40,130 bases of DNA from an uncultured Eggerthellaceae bacterium (lineage in GTDB: Bacteria; Actinomycetota; Coriobacteriia; Coriobacteriales; Eggerthellaceae): contig CAKUFS010000022.1 in assembly GCA_934648845.1 (NCBI GenBank), positions 1 to 40,130 of the forward strand, given 5' to 3'. Below are positions 25,620-33,425 of this stretch, in pieces. Under the pieces are notes generated by a model. The model did not search any database and was not told where the DNA came from. It saw only the letters and a list, made by a program, of their open reading frames with translations. The position numbers and the translations under genes were made by a program. Numbering within the stretch: position 1 is the first letter of the stretch; the number at the start of each line of letters is the position of its first letter.

Positions 25620-26177
25620 ATGCTTGATATGATTAAAGAAGCTGCTGATGAGCATATGAAAAAGGCGCTCGAGTCGCTGGACTACAACTTTGCAAGCGTC
25701 CGTACTGGCCGCGCGAACGCCATGGTGCTTGACCGCATCAAGGTTGATTATTATGGCGTGCCCACGCCCGTGAATCAGGTGGCCGCCGTGAAGTCCCCTG
25801 ATGCGCACCTTCTGGTTATCGAACCGTGGGAGAAAAGCACCCTGCGCGCTATTGAGCATGCCATCCTTGCCTCTGACCTGGGTGTAACGCCTTCGAATGA
25901 TGGTAACTGCATTCGCCTGCCGTTCCCGCAGCTTACCGAGGAGCGTCGTAAAGAGCTGGCAAAACAGTGCAAGGCGTTTGCGGAAGAGGCGCGTGTTGCC
26001 GTGCGCAATGCTCGTCGCGAGGCGAACTCCGACATTGCCAAGACCATCAAGGAAGAAAGCCTTCCCGAAGATGATCAGAAGCGCTACGAGAACGAAATCC
26101 AGAAGATGACCGACAAGTACATTGCGACGATTGATGAGGCTTGTAAGAAGAAGGAAGCCGAGGTTATGACGGTGTAG
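25620..26177 (+). CDS. frr: Ribosome recycling factor
   Basis: This 185-residue protein splits post-termination ribosomes together with EF-G. The family core SVRTGRANAMVLDRIKVDYY and the C-terminal three-helix bundle (LTEERRKELAKQCKAFAEEA, RVAVRNARREAN) are complete. Length is standard. It lies directly after pyrH. Confidence 0.97.
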   Translation: MLDMIKEAADEHMKKALESLDYNFASVRTGRANAMVLDRIKVDYYGVPTPVNQVAAVKSPDAHLLVIEPWEKSTLRAIEHAILASDLGVTPSNDGNCIRLPFPQLTEERRKELAKQCKAFAEEARVAVRNARREANSDIAKTIKEESLPEDDQKRYENEIQKMTDKYIATIDEACKKKEAEVMTV

Positions 26178-26205
26178 GTTGCGCTGTTCTGCCGAACAGC
26201 GCAAC
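26178..26205 (+). other. Perfect 12-bp dyad right after frr
   Basis: GTTGCGCTGTTC-TGCC-GAACAGCGCAAC begins at the base after the frr stop codon. It lacks a T tract. The gap to uppS (26178-26478) also contains GCGTAC-CGAA-GTACGC (26262-26277), but no gene or clear promoter. It may be a 3'-end stabiliser or a terminator-like hairpin separating pyrH-frr from uppS. Confidence 0.55.
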
Positions 26206-26478
26206 TGCTCGACACTGCGAAGCGTCTGGGCTTGGCATTTGACCTTTTTGCGCTCCTCTTCGCGTACCGAAGTACGCTCGGTCGCACAACAGGCCAACTG
26301 CCTGCGCCGATACGCTTCTCGCTGACGTTGGTGCGAAGGGGAGTGCAAGGCTGCAAGAACCCGCTCGCTCGCACACGGCGCGTTAGGCCGCTTAGCTCGT
26401 CTCACGGAACCTTTCGCCGCTAATCGCCTCGCCGATGCGACCGTTGGGATTTGCACCTTTACCGGAAGGAGGGCTTGT

Positions 26479-27255
26479 GTGAATAAGCCACTGGACTACA
26501 TATACCCGAGCCCTCCCGAGGGTCTTGATCCGAAAGCACTTGATCTGGAGCGTATTCCGAAGCACGTTGCATTGATTATGGACGGCAACGGGCGCTGGGC
26601 AAAAGCACGCGGTAAAAATAGGTTGAGCGGGCATAAAGCAGGAATCGAGGCTGTTCGTGAATCTATTCGCATGGCTTCTGATCTGGGTATTCGATACTTG
26701 ACTATCTATTCCTTCTCCTCTGAGAACTGGAAGCGCCCGCCTGAAGAAGTTATTGGGCTTATGGATTTGTTCGCAAAAACCATGTTGGCCGAAGTGGCGG
26801 AGTTGCACAAAGAACACGTGCGCGTGAAAACCATTGGCGACTTGTCCATGCTGCCACCGAAAACGCGCGATGCGTTCAAGCAAGCGTGGGAGACCACGAA
26901 AGATAATTCGGGCATGACGCTGGTTGTTGCGGTGAATTACGGTGGCCGCAAGGAGATTGTGGATGCGGCGGCAGCATTCGCCCAGGCAGCGCAGGAAGCG
27001 CATGAACGGGGTGAAGAGCTGGAGTGCACCGAAGGGACTTTCGCGAAATTCCTGTATACCAGCGATATTCCCGACCCTGAGCTGCTCATTCGCACGAGTG
27101 GCGAGATGCGTATCTCCAATTTTCTTTTATGGCAGATTGCCTATTCTGAATTTGTGGTAACCGATGTTTTATGGCCCGATTTCGATCGTTATGAGTTTTT
27201 GCGCGCATTGCTGCAGTACCAAGGGCGCGATCGTCGATTCGGAGGTGTGAAGTAG
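26479..27255 (+). CDS. uppS: Isoprenyl diphosphate synthase (cis type)
   Basis: This 258-residue cis-prenyltransferase makes the undecaprenyl-type lipid carrier for cell-wall synthesis. HVALIMDGNGRWAKARG contains the Mg-binding Asp35. SGHKAGIEAVRESIR, SFSSENWKRPPEEV and the C-terminal RTSGEMRISNFLLWQIAYSE are classic. Translation starts at a GTG with AAGGAGG upstream. cdsA begins 2 nt after its stop. Confidence 0.96.
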   Translation: MNKPLDYIYPSPPEGLDPKALDLERIPKHVALIMDGNGRWAKARGKNRLSGHKAGIEAVRESIRMASDLGIRYLTIYSFSSENWKRPPEEVIGLMDLFAKTMLAEVAELHKEHVRVKTIGDLSMLPPKTRDAFKQAWETTKDNSGMTLVVAVNYGGRKEIVDAAAAFAQAAQEAHERGEELECTEGTFAKFLYTSDIPDPELLIRTSGEMRISNFLLWQIAYSEFVVTDVLWPDFDRYEFLRALLQYQGRDRRFGGVK

Positions 27256-27257
27256 TC

Positions 27258-28262
27258 ATGTCCGAACAAGACAACCGCGACATGCAAGAGTGGCCGCACG
27301 ACCCTGAGCCAGGCACGTTTCGCGATAAGTTTCGCCAGAGCCGCTATAACGATGGTTCGAATGAACAGGATCGCGCTGAGCCCACGCGTGGCGAGCGCAT
27401 AAAAGACGCGGCGTATAAAAAGACGCCGAACCGTTTCAAAAACGCATCTGACCTGCAGGTTCGTTTGCGCACCGGTTTTATTTACATTGTGCTGACGCTG
27501 GCTGGCATTGTTTTGGGCGGCTGGGGTTTAGTTGTAATGCTTTCGGTGACGGCGGGCATTTGCGCAGGTGAGTTCTACTTCATGCTGCGCAAAGATTCGA
27601 AATTGCCCAACGAGGTTTTAGGCATTATCGGCGCTGTTGCCTTCCCGCCGGCTGCTCATTTATGGGGCTTGGCAGGTTGCATGATGGTATCGTTGCTGCT
27701 GCTTTTGGCGCTGTTGGTGTGGTACGTGTTTTGGCTGCGTGCGCGCATTGCCGATGTGGGCGTGAGCTTTTTCGGCGCCCATTACACGGGTTTGTTGCTC
27801 TCGAGCTTTGTGCTGATTGACACCGCCATGGAGTGGCCGTATAGCTCGTTGGCGCTGTTCGTGATTTTCGCGAGTGTGTGGCTCAACGACGGCATGGCGT
27901 ACCTGGTGGGAAGCAAGATTGGCAAACATAAACTGGCACCGCACATTAGCCCGAAGAAAAGCTGGGAAGGTTTCATTGCCGGCATTGTGACCTCGATGGC
28001 GGTGTGGTGCGTGTTCGTTGTTGTGCCGGGCGTGACTATCTCTGTTCCGCAGGCGCTTGTGTTCGGATTGATTTGTGGCCTGATGAGTGTTTTGGGCGAC
28101 CTTGCGGAAAGCCGCATTAAGCGCAATTCCGGCGTGAAGGATTCGGGCACTATTATGCCTGGTCACGGAGGACTTCTTGATCGTACCGACTCGATGTTCA
28201 TTGCGGCTGCGGTGGCGTTTGTCCTTTTGACGTTTGGCGGCTGTATCAACGTGGTGTTTTAA
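27258..28262 (+). CDS. cdsA: Phosphatidate cytidylyltransferase
   Basis: This 334-residue membrane enzyme converts phosphatidate and CTP to CDP-diacylglycerol for phospholipid synthesis. A hydrophilic, charged N-terminal tail of about 70 residues precedes roughly eight membrane helices. The signature KRNSGVKDSGTIMPGHGG, then LLDRTDS, is at the C-terminal end, and SPKKSWEGFIAG is upstream of it. The ribosome-binding site GGAGG lies within the end of uppS. Confidence 0.95.
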   Translation: MSEQDNRDMQEWPHDPEPGTFRDKFRQSRYNDGSNEQDRAEPTRGERIKDAAYKKTPNRFKNASDLQVRLRTGFIYIVLTLAGIVLGGWGLVVMLSVTAGICAGEFYFMLRKDSKLPNEVLGIIGAVAFPPAAHLWGLAGCMMVSLLLLLALLVWYVFWLRARIADVGVSFFGAHYTGLLLSSFVLIDTAMEWPYSSLALFVIFASVWLNDGMAYLVGSKIGKHKLAPHISPKKSWEGFIAGIVTSMAVWCVFVVVPGVTISVPQALVFGLICGLMSVLGDLAESRIKRNSGVKDSGTIMPGHGGLLDRTDSMFIAAAVAFVLLTFGGCINVVF

Positions 28263-28271
28263 GAAGGCAAT

Positions 28272-29426
28272 ATGAAACGAATCGCTGTTTTAGGATCTTC
28301 GGGTTCTATTGGAACGCAAACGCTTGATGTGTGCCGCCAGCATGCAGATAAGCTGAAAGTCACTGCTTTGGCAGTGGGCGGCCATGCAGGTGTTTTAGCT
28401 GCTCAGGCGAAGGAATTTGGCGTCAAAAACTGTGCGATTGGCCGCGATGACTTGGCGGGCAGCGCAGATGCGCCCGAGGGCTGCCGCTTTGGCTTCCAGG
28501 CGGTTTTGGATTTGATTCAAGCCGATGATGTTGACGTTGTGGTGAATTCCCTGGTGGGAGCTGCAGGTTTGCGCGTGAGCTACGAAACGCTGCGTGCGGG
28601 CAAGGTCTTGGCGCTGGCAAATAAGGAGTCGCTGGTTGTGGGCGGCGACTTGATTATGCCCATGGCTGCCCAGCTTGATGCGCGCGCGGGGCGCGTGGGC
28701 GCTCTTATGCCGATTGACTCCGAACATGGTGCAATCTACCAGTGCCTTTTGGGCGAGGATCCTAAAGAAGTTGCAAAGCTGTGGGTCACGGCATCGGGCG
28801 GACCGTTTCGCGGTAAGACAGCGGCGGAGTTGAAGGACGTTACTCCTGCTCAGGCGCTTGCACATCCTACGTGGAATATGGGTGCAAAGATAAGCATTGA
28901 TTCTTCCACTCTGATGAACAAGGGACTGGAAGTTATTGAGGCGCATCATTTGTTCAATATGCCGTACGACAAGATTGAAGTGGTGGTGCAGCCGCAAAGC
29001 GCCATTCATTCCATGGTCGAATTCACCGATGGAAGCGTTAAGGCGCATTTGGGAACAACGGATATGCGTATTCCCATCCAATTTGCGTTGTCGTTCCCCG
29101 ATCGTTGGGAAGCTCCTGTTCAGCCACTTGATTTCCGTACGTTAGGGTCGCTTGATTTTGCAGCGCCCGACGAAAAAACGTTTCGTTGCTTGGCGCTTGC
29201 TCGCCACGCGGGTACGGTTGGCGGTACGCTGCCGTGCGCGATGAATGCTGCGAATGAGATTGCGGTGGCGGCGTTTTTGGGCGAGCAATGTTCGTACTTG
29301 GGTATTGCCGATTGCGTTGAGTCGATTATGGAAGCACATCAGGCGCAGGCGGTGGAGTCGCTTGAGCAGCTTGAAGAAGTGGACGCATGGGCGCGTGTTC
29401 AGGCGCGGCATGTGTTGGGGCTGTAG
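28272..29426 (+). CDS. dxr: 1-deoxy-D-xylulose 5-phosphate reductoisomerase
   Basis: This 384-residue enzyme is the second step of the MEP isoprenoid pathway (DXP to MEP, NADPH-dependent). The NADPH-binding start AVLGSSGSIGTQTLDVC, LANKESLVVGGD, PIDSEHGAIYQC (metal and substrate ligands) and HPTWNMGAKISIDSSTLMNK are all seen. Together with uppS and ispG it supplies and uses isoprenoid units in this cluster. It follows cdsA by 9 nt. Confidence 0.97.
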   Translation: MKRIAVLGSSGSIGTQTLDVCRQHADKLKVTALAVGGHAGVLAAQAKEFGVKNCAIGRDDLAGSADAPEGCRFGFQAVLDLIQADDVDVVVNSLVGAAGLRVSYETLRAGKVLALANKESLVVGGDLIMPMAAQLDARAGRVGALMPIDSEHGAIYQCLLGEDPKEVAKLWVTASGGPFRGKTAAELKDVTPAQALAHPTWNMGAKISIDSSTLMNKGLEVIEAHHLFNMPYDKIEVVVQPQSAIHSMVEFTDGSVKAHLGTTDMRIPIQFALSFPDRWEAPVQPLDFRTLGSLDFAAPDEKTFRCLALARHAGTVGGTLPCAMNAANEIAVAAFLGEQCSYLGIADCVESIMEAHQAQAVESLEQLEEVDAWARVQARHVLGL

Positions 29427-29482
29427 CGGCTTTGTTGTGTTCCGCTGGATTTTTTCAAGACCGCGCTCTTTACAAAGTTTCC

Positions 29483-29509
29483 CCAGGTAGAATTCTAATA
29501 GAAACCTGG
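29483..29509 (+). other. Dyad before the site-2 protease gene
   Basis: CCAGGT (29483-29488) and ACCTGG (29504-29509) flank the palindrome TAGAATTCTA (29488-29497), 18 bp upstream of the chosen start codon. It could be an operator or an RNA hairpin near the ribosome-binding site AAAGGA; no T tract follows. Confidence 0.4.
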
Positions 29510-29526
29510 TGAAAGGATTTTTCTGC

Positions 29527-30642
29527 ATGGATATTCTTCTGATGCTGGTATACGTGTCGCTTCTTTTGGGGTTGCTGGTCATCATCCACGAGGGCGGGCA
29601 TTATCTGGCGGCGCGGGCATTTGGCGTACGCGTGACCGAATTCATGGTTGGTTTTCCTGGTCCGAGCTTGAGCATTCGCCACGGTGAGACGCGTTTTGGC
29701 GTGACGTGCGTGCCGTTGGGCGGCTATGCGCGCGTGTGCGGCATGGAAACGGGTCCCATGAGCCCGTACCTGCAAATGACACTTGCGGCCATGTATGCGC
29801 GCGGAACAGCGGAAATGGAAGATATTGCGCGTGATTGCGGTATTTCCGATGACGAAGCGCTAAAGGCGCTGGACGAGCTGGTTGAGTGGGGCTGCTTGAC
29901 GGGTCCCAAGAAGAAAGATCAGTACAACACGTATCGGTTGGTTGATGTGCGGCCAACGCGTCGGCAAATCAAGAAAGCGGAAAAAGCGGGGCTTCCCGTT
30001 CCCGTGGCATACGAAGAAGGTCAGCCGCGCCCCTGTGAAGACGCAAAAGCCCTGTTTGAGCATGAGTACAAGCAGCAGTACCGGTCCCTTCCTTTTTGGA
30101 AACGTTCGGTGATTTTGCTGGCAGGCATTGCGGTGAACTTGGTTTTTGCCGTGCTGGCGTTCGTGGTTGTGTATTCGATTCTGGGTTTTGACGTTCAGAA
30201 CACGGATACGGGCGAAATCACGCATCGTACGCTGAACCCGTTGCAGTCCATTGCTGTGGGATTCAACTACATTGTGATGGTTGCACAGGCGATTTTGAAC
30301 TTGTTCAACCCGGCAACGGCTGCAGAAACGGTGTCGCAGTCGTCTTCGATTGTGGGCATTGCGATTATCTCTAAAACGGCTGCCGAGCAAGGATTTGAAA
30401 CGTTTCTGCTGTTCACCGGTATGATTTCCGTTTCGTTGGGCTTGATGAACCTGCTTCCCATCACGCCGCTTGATGGCGGTCGCTTTGTTATCGAGATTTA
30501 CCAGCGCATCACGCGCCGCCTTGCATCCGAGCGCGCGTTGAACGTTATCACGTCGCTGGGTATGTGCTTTATCCTGGCGCTGTGCGTGGTGATGATCGGG
30601 CAAGATGTCATGCGCATCTTCGATGGCTTCTGGAGTCAATAG
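29527..30642 (+). CDS. M50 site-2 protease with a winged-helix-like insert in place of PDZ
   Basis: This 371-residue intramembrane metalloprotease is of the RseP/S2P family. The zinc site HEGGH is at residues 21-25, and LDGGR at 315-319 supplies the third ligand. LGGYARVCGME (about 64-74) is the membrane-loop end and LLAGIAVNLVFAVL (197-210) the next core helix. In ordinary RseP one or two PDZ domains lie between these. Here residues of about 80-139 look like a winged helix: LQMTLAAMYARG, MEDIARDCGI, SDDEALKALDELVEWGCL, and a wing TGPKKKDQYNTYRLVD. I infer a DNA- or protein-binding sensor domain. I use the ATG at 29527 with AAAGGA 9 nt upstream. Genomic position after dxr is the usual one. 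Confidence 0.85.
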   Translation: MDILLMLVYVSLLLGLLVIIHEGGHYLAARAFGVRVTEFMVGFPGPSLSIRHGETRFGVTCVPLGGYARVCGMETGPMSPYLQMTLAAMYARGTAEMEDIARDCGISDDEALKALDELVEWGCLTGPKKKDQYNTYRLVDVRPTRRQIKKAEKAGLPVPVAYEEGQPRPCEDAKALFEHEYKQQYRSLPFWKRSVILLAGIAVNLVFAVLAFVVVYSILGFDVQNTDTGEITHRTLNPLQSIAVGFNYIVMVAQAILNLFNPATAAETVSQSSSIVGIAIISKTAAEQGFETFLLFTGMISVSLGLMNLLPITPLDGGRFVIEIYQRITRRLASERALNVITSLGMCFILALCVVMIGQDVMRIFDGFWSQ

Positions 30643-30789
30643 CTGCCAGTTGCGGATGCATTAGTGTGTTTTTCTGGATGAGCCTTAAACTGGAGTAAAA
30701 TAGTCAGGTTCGACTAATTTAGGGGTGCATTTGCGCCCTGTATGCGCATGCGTGCAAAGCGCAAGAAAGCGCAGTTGAGAGGCTTATAG

Positions 30790-32205
30790 ATGGATTTTGT
30801 ATCCGCTTTGGACGCGGTGGATGCCTTTGTGTGGGGGCCGCCGATGATTGTGCTTTTGCTGGTGTGCCATGTGTATACCACCATTCGCACAAAGGGTATT
30901 CAGCGAAAGCTGCCGCTTGCCCTAAAGCTTTCCATTTCTTCTGATGACCAGGCAAAAGGCGATATCACCAACTTTGGCGCGATGGTGACTTCGCTTGCCT
31001 CTACGTTGGGAACCGGCTCTATTGTGGGCGTTGCCACGGCGGTCTTGTCGGGCGGTCCGGGCGCCGTTTTATGGATGTGGCTCACGGGCGTTTTGGGCAT
31101 GGCCACAAAGTACACGGAAGTGTTCATTTCCATGAAGCATCGCACCATGGACTCGAAGGGCGAGATGATGGGCGGCGCCATGCATGTGTGGGAGCAGCGT
31201 TTCAAACGCCCCGATGGCAGCGTTCCTTGGTGGGCGAAGTTTGCCGCTATCTGGTTCAGCGTTTTTGCGTGCTTCACGATTTTCGGTATTGGCTCTGCGG
31301 TGCAAACCAGCGCGATGACCAGCGTAATCTCTGCGAACTTCGATGTTTCTAAAGCTGTGGTGACGTTTGTGATCATTGGGTCTGCTGCGCTGATTGTGGT
31401 GGGCGGCCTGAAGAACATTTCCGGCATTTGCACGAAACTTGTGCCATTTATGGGTGGCGCCTACATTCTGGGCTGCTTGTACATCTTGATAACGAATGCG
31501 TCGTTTCTAGGCGAGACGATTTCCCTTATTTTCGAGTGCGCATTCACGCCGCGCGCTGCATTTGGCGGAGCGGTTGGCAGCGGCATTGTTACGGCACTGC
31601 AGTTTGGCTGCGCGCGCGGTTTGTTCTCCAATGAAAGCGGCTTGGGCACGGCGCCCATTGTTTCGGCGGCGGCGGCTTCCAAGAATCCGGCTCGTCAGGC
31701 GTTGGTGGCTATGACAGGCGCGTTTTGGTGCACGGTGGTCATTTGTCTGTTAAGTGCCCTGGTCATGGTAAGCACGCTGGTGGCGCATCCGGAGATTATG
31801 ACATCGGGCGCGGTGGTGGATGGCACCACGCTGGCAAACGAGGTGTTCGGCACCATTCCGTATGTGGGCAAACCCGTGCTTATGCTGGGCATTTTATGCT
31901 TCGCCTACTCTACGATTATCGGCTGGAGCTATTACGGCGACCGCGTTATCACGTATTTGTTCGGGCGCAAGTGGGTGCCGTTCTATATTGTGCTGTATCT
32001 GCTGATGGGCTGCCTGGGCGGCGTGGGTGTGGGCGATGTTGCCTGGACTGCCACCGATATCACCAATGCGCTTATGGCGCTGCCGAATATTATCTTGGTA
32101 TTTCTTGTTGCGGGAACTGTGGGCAAAGAAACGCAGCATTACGTGTATGATGGAAACATTGACGAAGAATGCACCGACCCTATCCCGCAGCGGCTCGATC
32201 TCTGA
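30790..32205 (+). CDS. AGCS family sodium:alanine/glycine symporter
   Basis: This 471-residue multi-pass symporter takes up alanine, glycine or related amino acids with sodium. TLGTGSIVGVATAVLSGGPG, GVLGMATKYTEVFISMKHR and CARGLFSNESGLGTAPIVSA are family hallmarks. It has its own 147-bp upstream region and a GAGAGG site. It sits between the site-2 protease and ispG, which are usually adjacent, so it probably arrived by insertion. It ends 3 bp before the third copy of the 31-nt repeat. Confidence 0.93.
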   Translation: MDFVSALDAVDAFVWGPPMIVLLLVCHVYTTIRTKGIQRKLPLALKLSISSDDQAKGDITNFGAMVTSLASTLGTGSIVGVATAVLSGGPGAVLWMWLTGVLGMATKYTEVFISMKHRTMDSKGEMMGGAMHVWEQRFKRPDGSVPWWAKFAAIWFSVFACFTIFGIGSAVQTSAMTSVISANFDVSKAVVTFVIIGSAALIVVGGLKNISGICTKLVPFMGGAYILGCLYILITNASFLGETISLIFECAFTPRAAFGGAVGSGIVTALQFGCARGLFSNESGLGTAPIVSAAAASKNPARQALVAMTGAFWCTVVICLLSALVMVSTLVAHPEIMTSGAVVDGTTLANEVFGTIPYVGKPVLMLGILCFAYSTIIGWSYYGDRVITYLFGRKWVPFYIVLYLLMGCLGGVGVGDVAWTATDITNALMALPNIILVFLVAGTVGKETQHYVYDGNIDEECTDPIPQRLDL

Positions 32206-32207
32206 TT

Positions 32208-32238
32208 TGTTGACAAATTACCCCACCTTTTGTCAACA
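32208..32238. repeat. 31-nt inverted repeat, copy 3
   Basis: Identical to copies 1 and 2, here 2 bp after the AGCS stop codon and 105 bp upstream of ispG. Confidence 0.85.
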
Positions 32239-32342
32239 AGGGGAAGGGGCCGGCGGCTGGCGTGGTGCGGCGAGAGCCTGCTGGCGGTCTGCGGCCGATG
32301 GGTCTGTTGACATGGGAAGACGCGCGAACGGAAAGGAGCGCC

Positions 32343-33425
32343 ATGAAACCGAACGAGAAAACGCATCAGGTGCTGGTGGGTAACGCAGCGTTTCGCGCGA
32401 CGGGACGCGCGGTGCCATTGGGTGGCGGCGCTCCCGTGGTGGTGCAATCCATGCTGAACGCGCCTGCCGAAGACGCAGCTGCGAACTTGGCGCAAATCGA
32501 GCAGCTTGCCGCGGCGGGTTGCGAAGTGGTGCGCATGGCGGTTCCGCGGCTTGATTGCCTGGATGCTTTCGAGGAAGTGTGCGCGGAGAGCCCCCTTCCC
32601 GTGGTCGCGGACATTCATTTTGATGCACGCATTGCCATCGGTGCAGCTCAGCGCGGCGCGGCGAAGCTGCGTATCAATCCAGGAAACATCGGCGGCTTCG
32701 AAAAAACCAACGAAGTGATAGAAGCCGCGCGCGAAGCGGGTATTCCTATTCGCGTAGGCGTGAATGCGGGGTCGCTTGATAAGGAGCTTGCCGCGCGCGA
32801 TGACCTGACGCTTCCCCAGAAATTGGCGCAAAGCGCTGCCGATTATGCGGCGTATTTTGAAAGCCGCGATTTTCATGACGTGGTGGTGTCCGCAAAGGCG
32901 CACGATGTGGTTGCCACGATTGAAACGTATCGGCTGTTGTCCGAGCGCATTCCGCAAACGCCGCTGCATATTGGCGTTACCGAGGCGGGCACGCTGTTCC
33001 AGGGTATCATAAAAAGTGCCGCTGGCCTGGGCATTCTGCTGGAGCAGGGTATTGGCGACACGCTTCGCATCTCTCTGACCGATGACCCCACTCAAGAAGT
33101 GCGCGCGTGTTGGGCGCTGTTGGGTGCGCTGGGGTTGCGGCATAGAGGCGTGGAGCTTATTAGCTGTCCCACGTGTGGACGCACGCAGGTGGATTTGATT
33201 CCGCTGGCAGAGGCCGTGGAGGCGCGCCTTGCCAGCGTGGAGCGTTCTCTGAAAGTGGCTGTGATGGGCTGCGTGGTGAACGGGCCGGGCGAGGCATCGG
33301 ACGCCGATATTGGCGTGGCATGCGGAAACGGTACAGGAATAGTCTTTTCTCAAGGCGAAATGTTGCGTAAAGTAAGCGAAGACGAAATTTTGGACGCACT
33401 TATGGAGGAGATTGCGAAACTATGA
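32343..33425 (+). CDS. ispG: 4-hydroxy-3-methylbut-2-enyl diphosphate synthase
   Basis: This 360-residue [4Fe-4S] enzyme converts MEcPP to HMBPP, the next-to-last step of the MEP pathway. TIM-barrel segments VVQSMLNAPAEDA, ADIHFDARIAI and KLRINPGNIGG are clear. The cluster ligands are in ISCPTCGRTQ (about 273) and GCVVNGPGEA (about 309). The upstream frame is open, but the ATG at 32343 has AAAGGAG next to it. Its stop overlaps the proS start by 4 nt (ATGA), so the two are translationally coupled. Confidence 0.96.
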   Translation: MKPNEKTHQVLVGNAAFRATGRAVPLGGGAPVVVQSMLNAPAEDAAANLAQIEQLAAAGCEVVRMAVPRLDCLDAFEEVCAESPLPVVADIHFDARIAIGAAQRGAAKLRINPGNIGGFEKTNEVIEAAREAGIPIRVGVNAGSLDKELAARDDLTLPQKLAQSAADYAAYFESRDFHDVVVSAKAHDVVATIETYRLLSERIPQTPLHIGVTEAGTLFQGIIKSAAGLGILLEQGIGDTLRISLTDDPTQEVRACWALLGALGLRHRGVELISCPTCGRTQVDLIPLAEAVEARLASVERSLKVAVMGCVVNGPGEASDADIGVACGNGTGIVFSQGEMLRKVSEDEILDALMEEIAKL

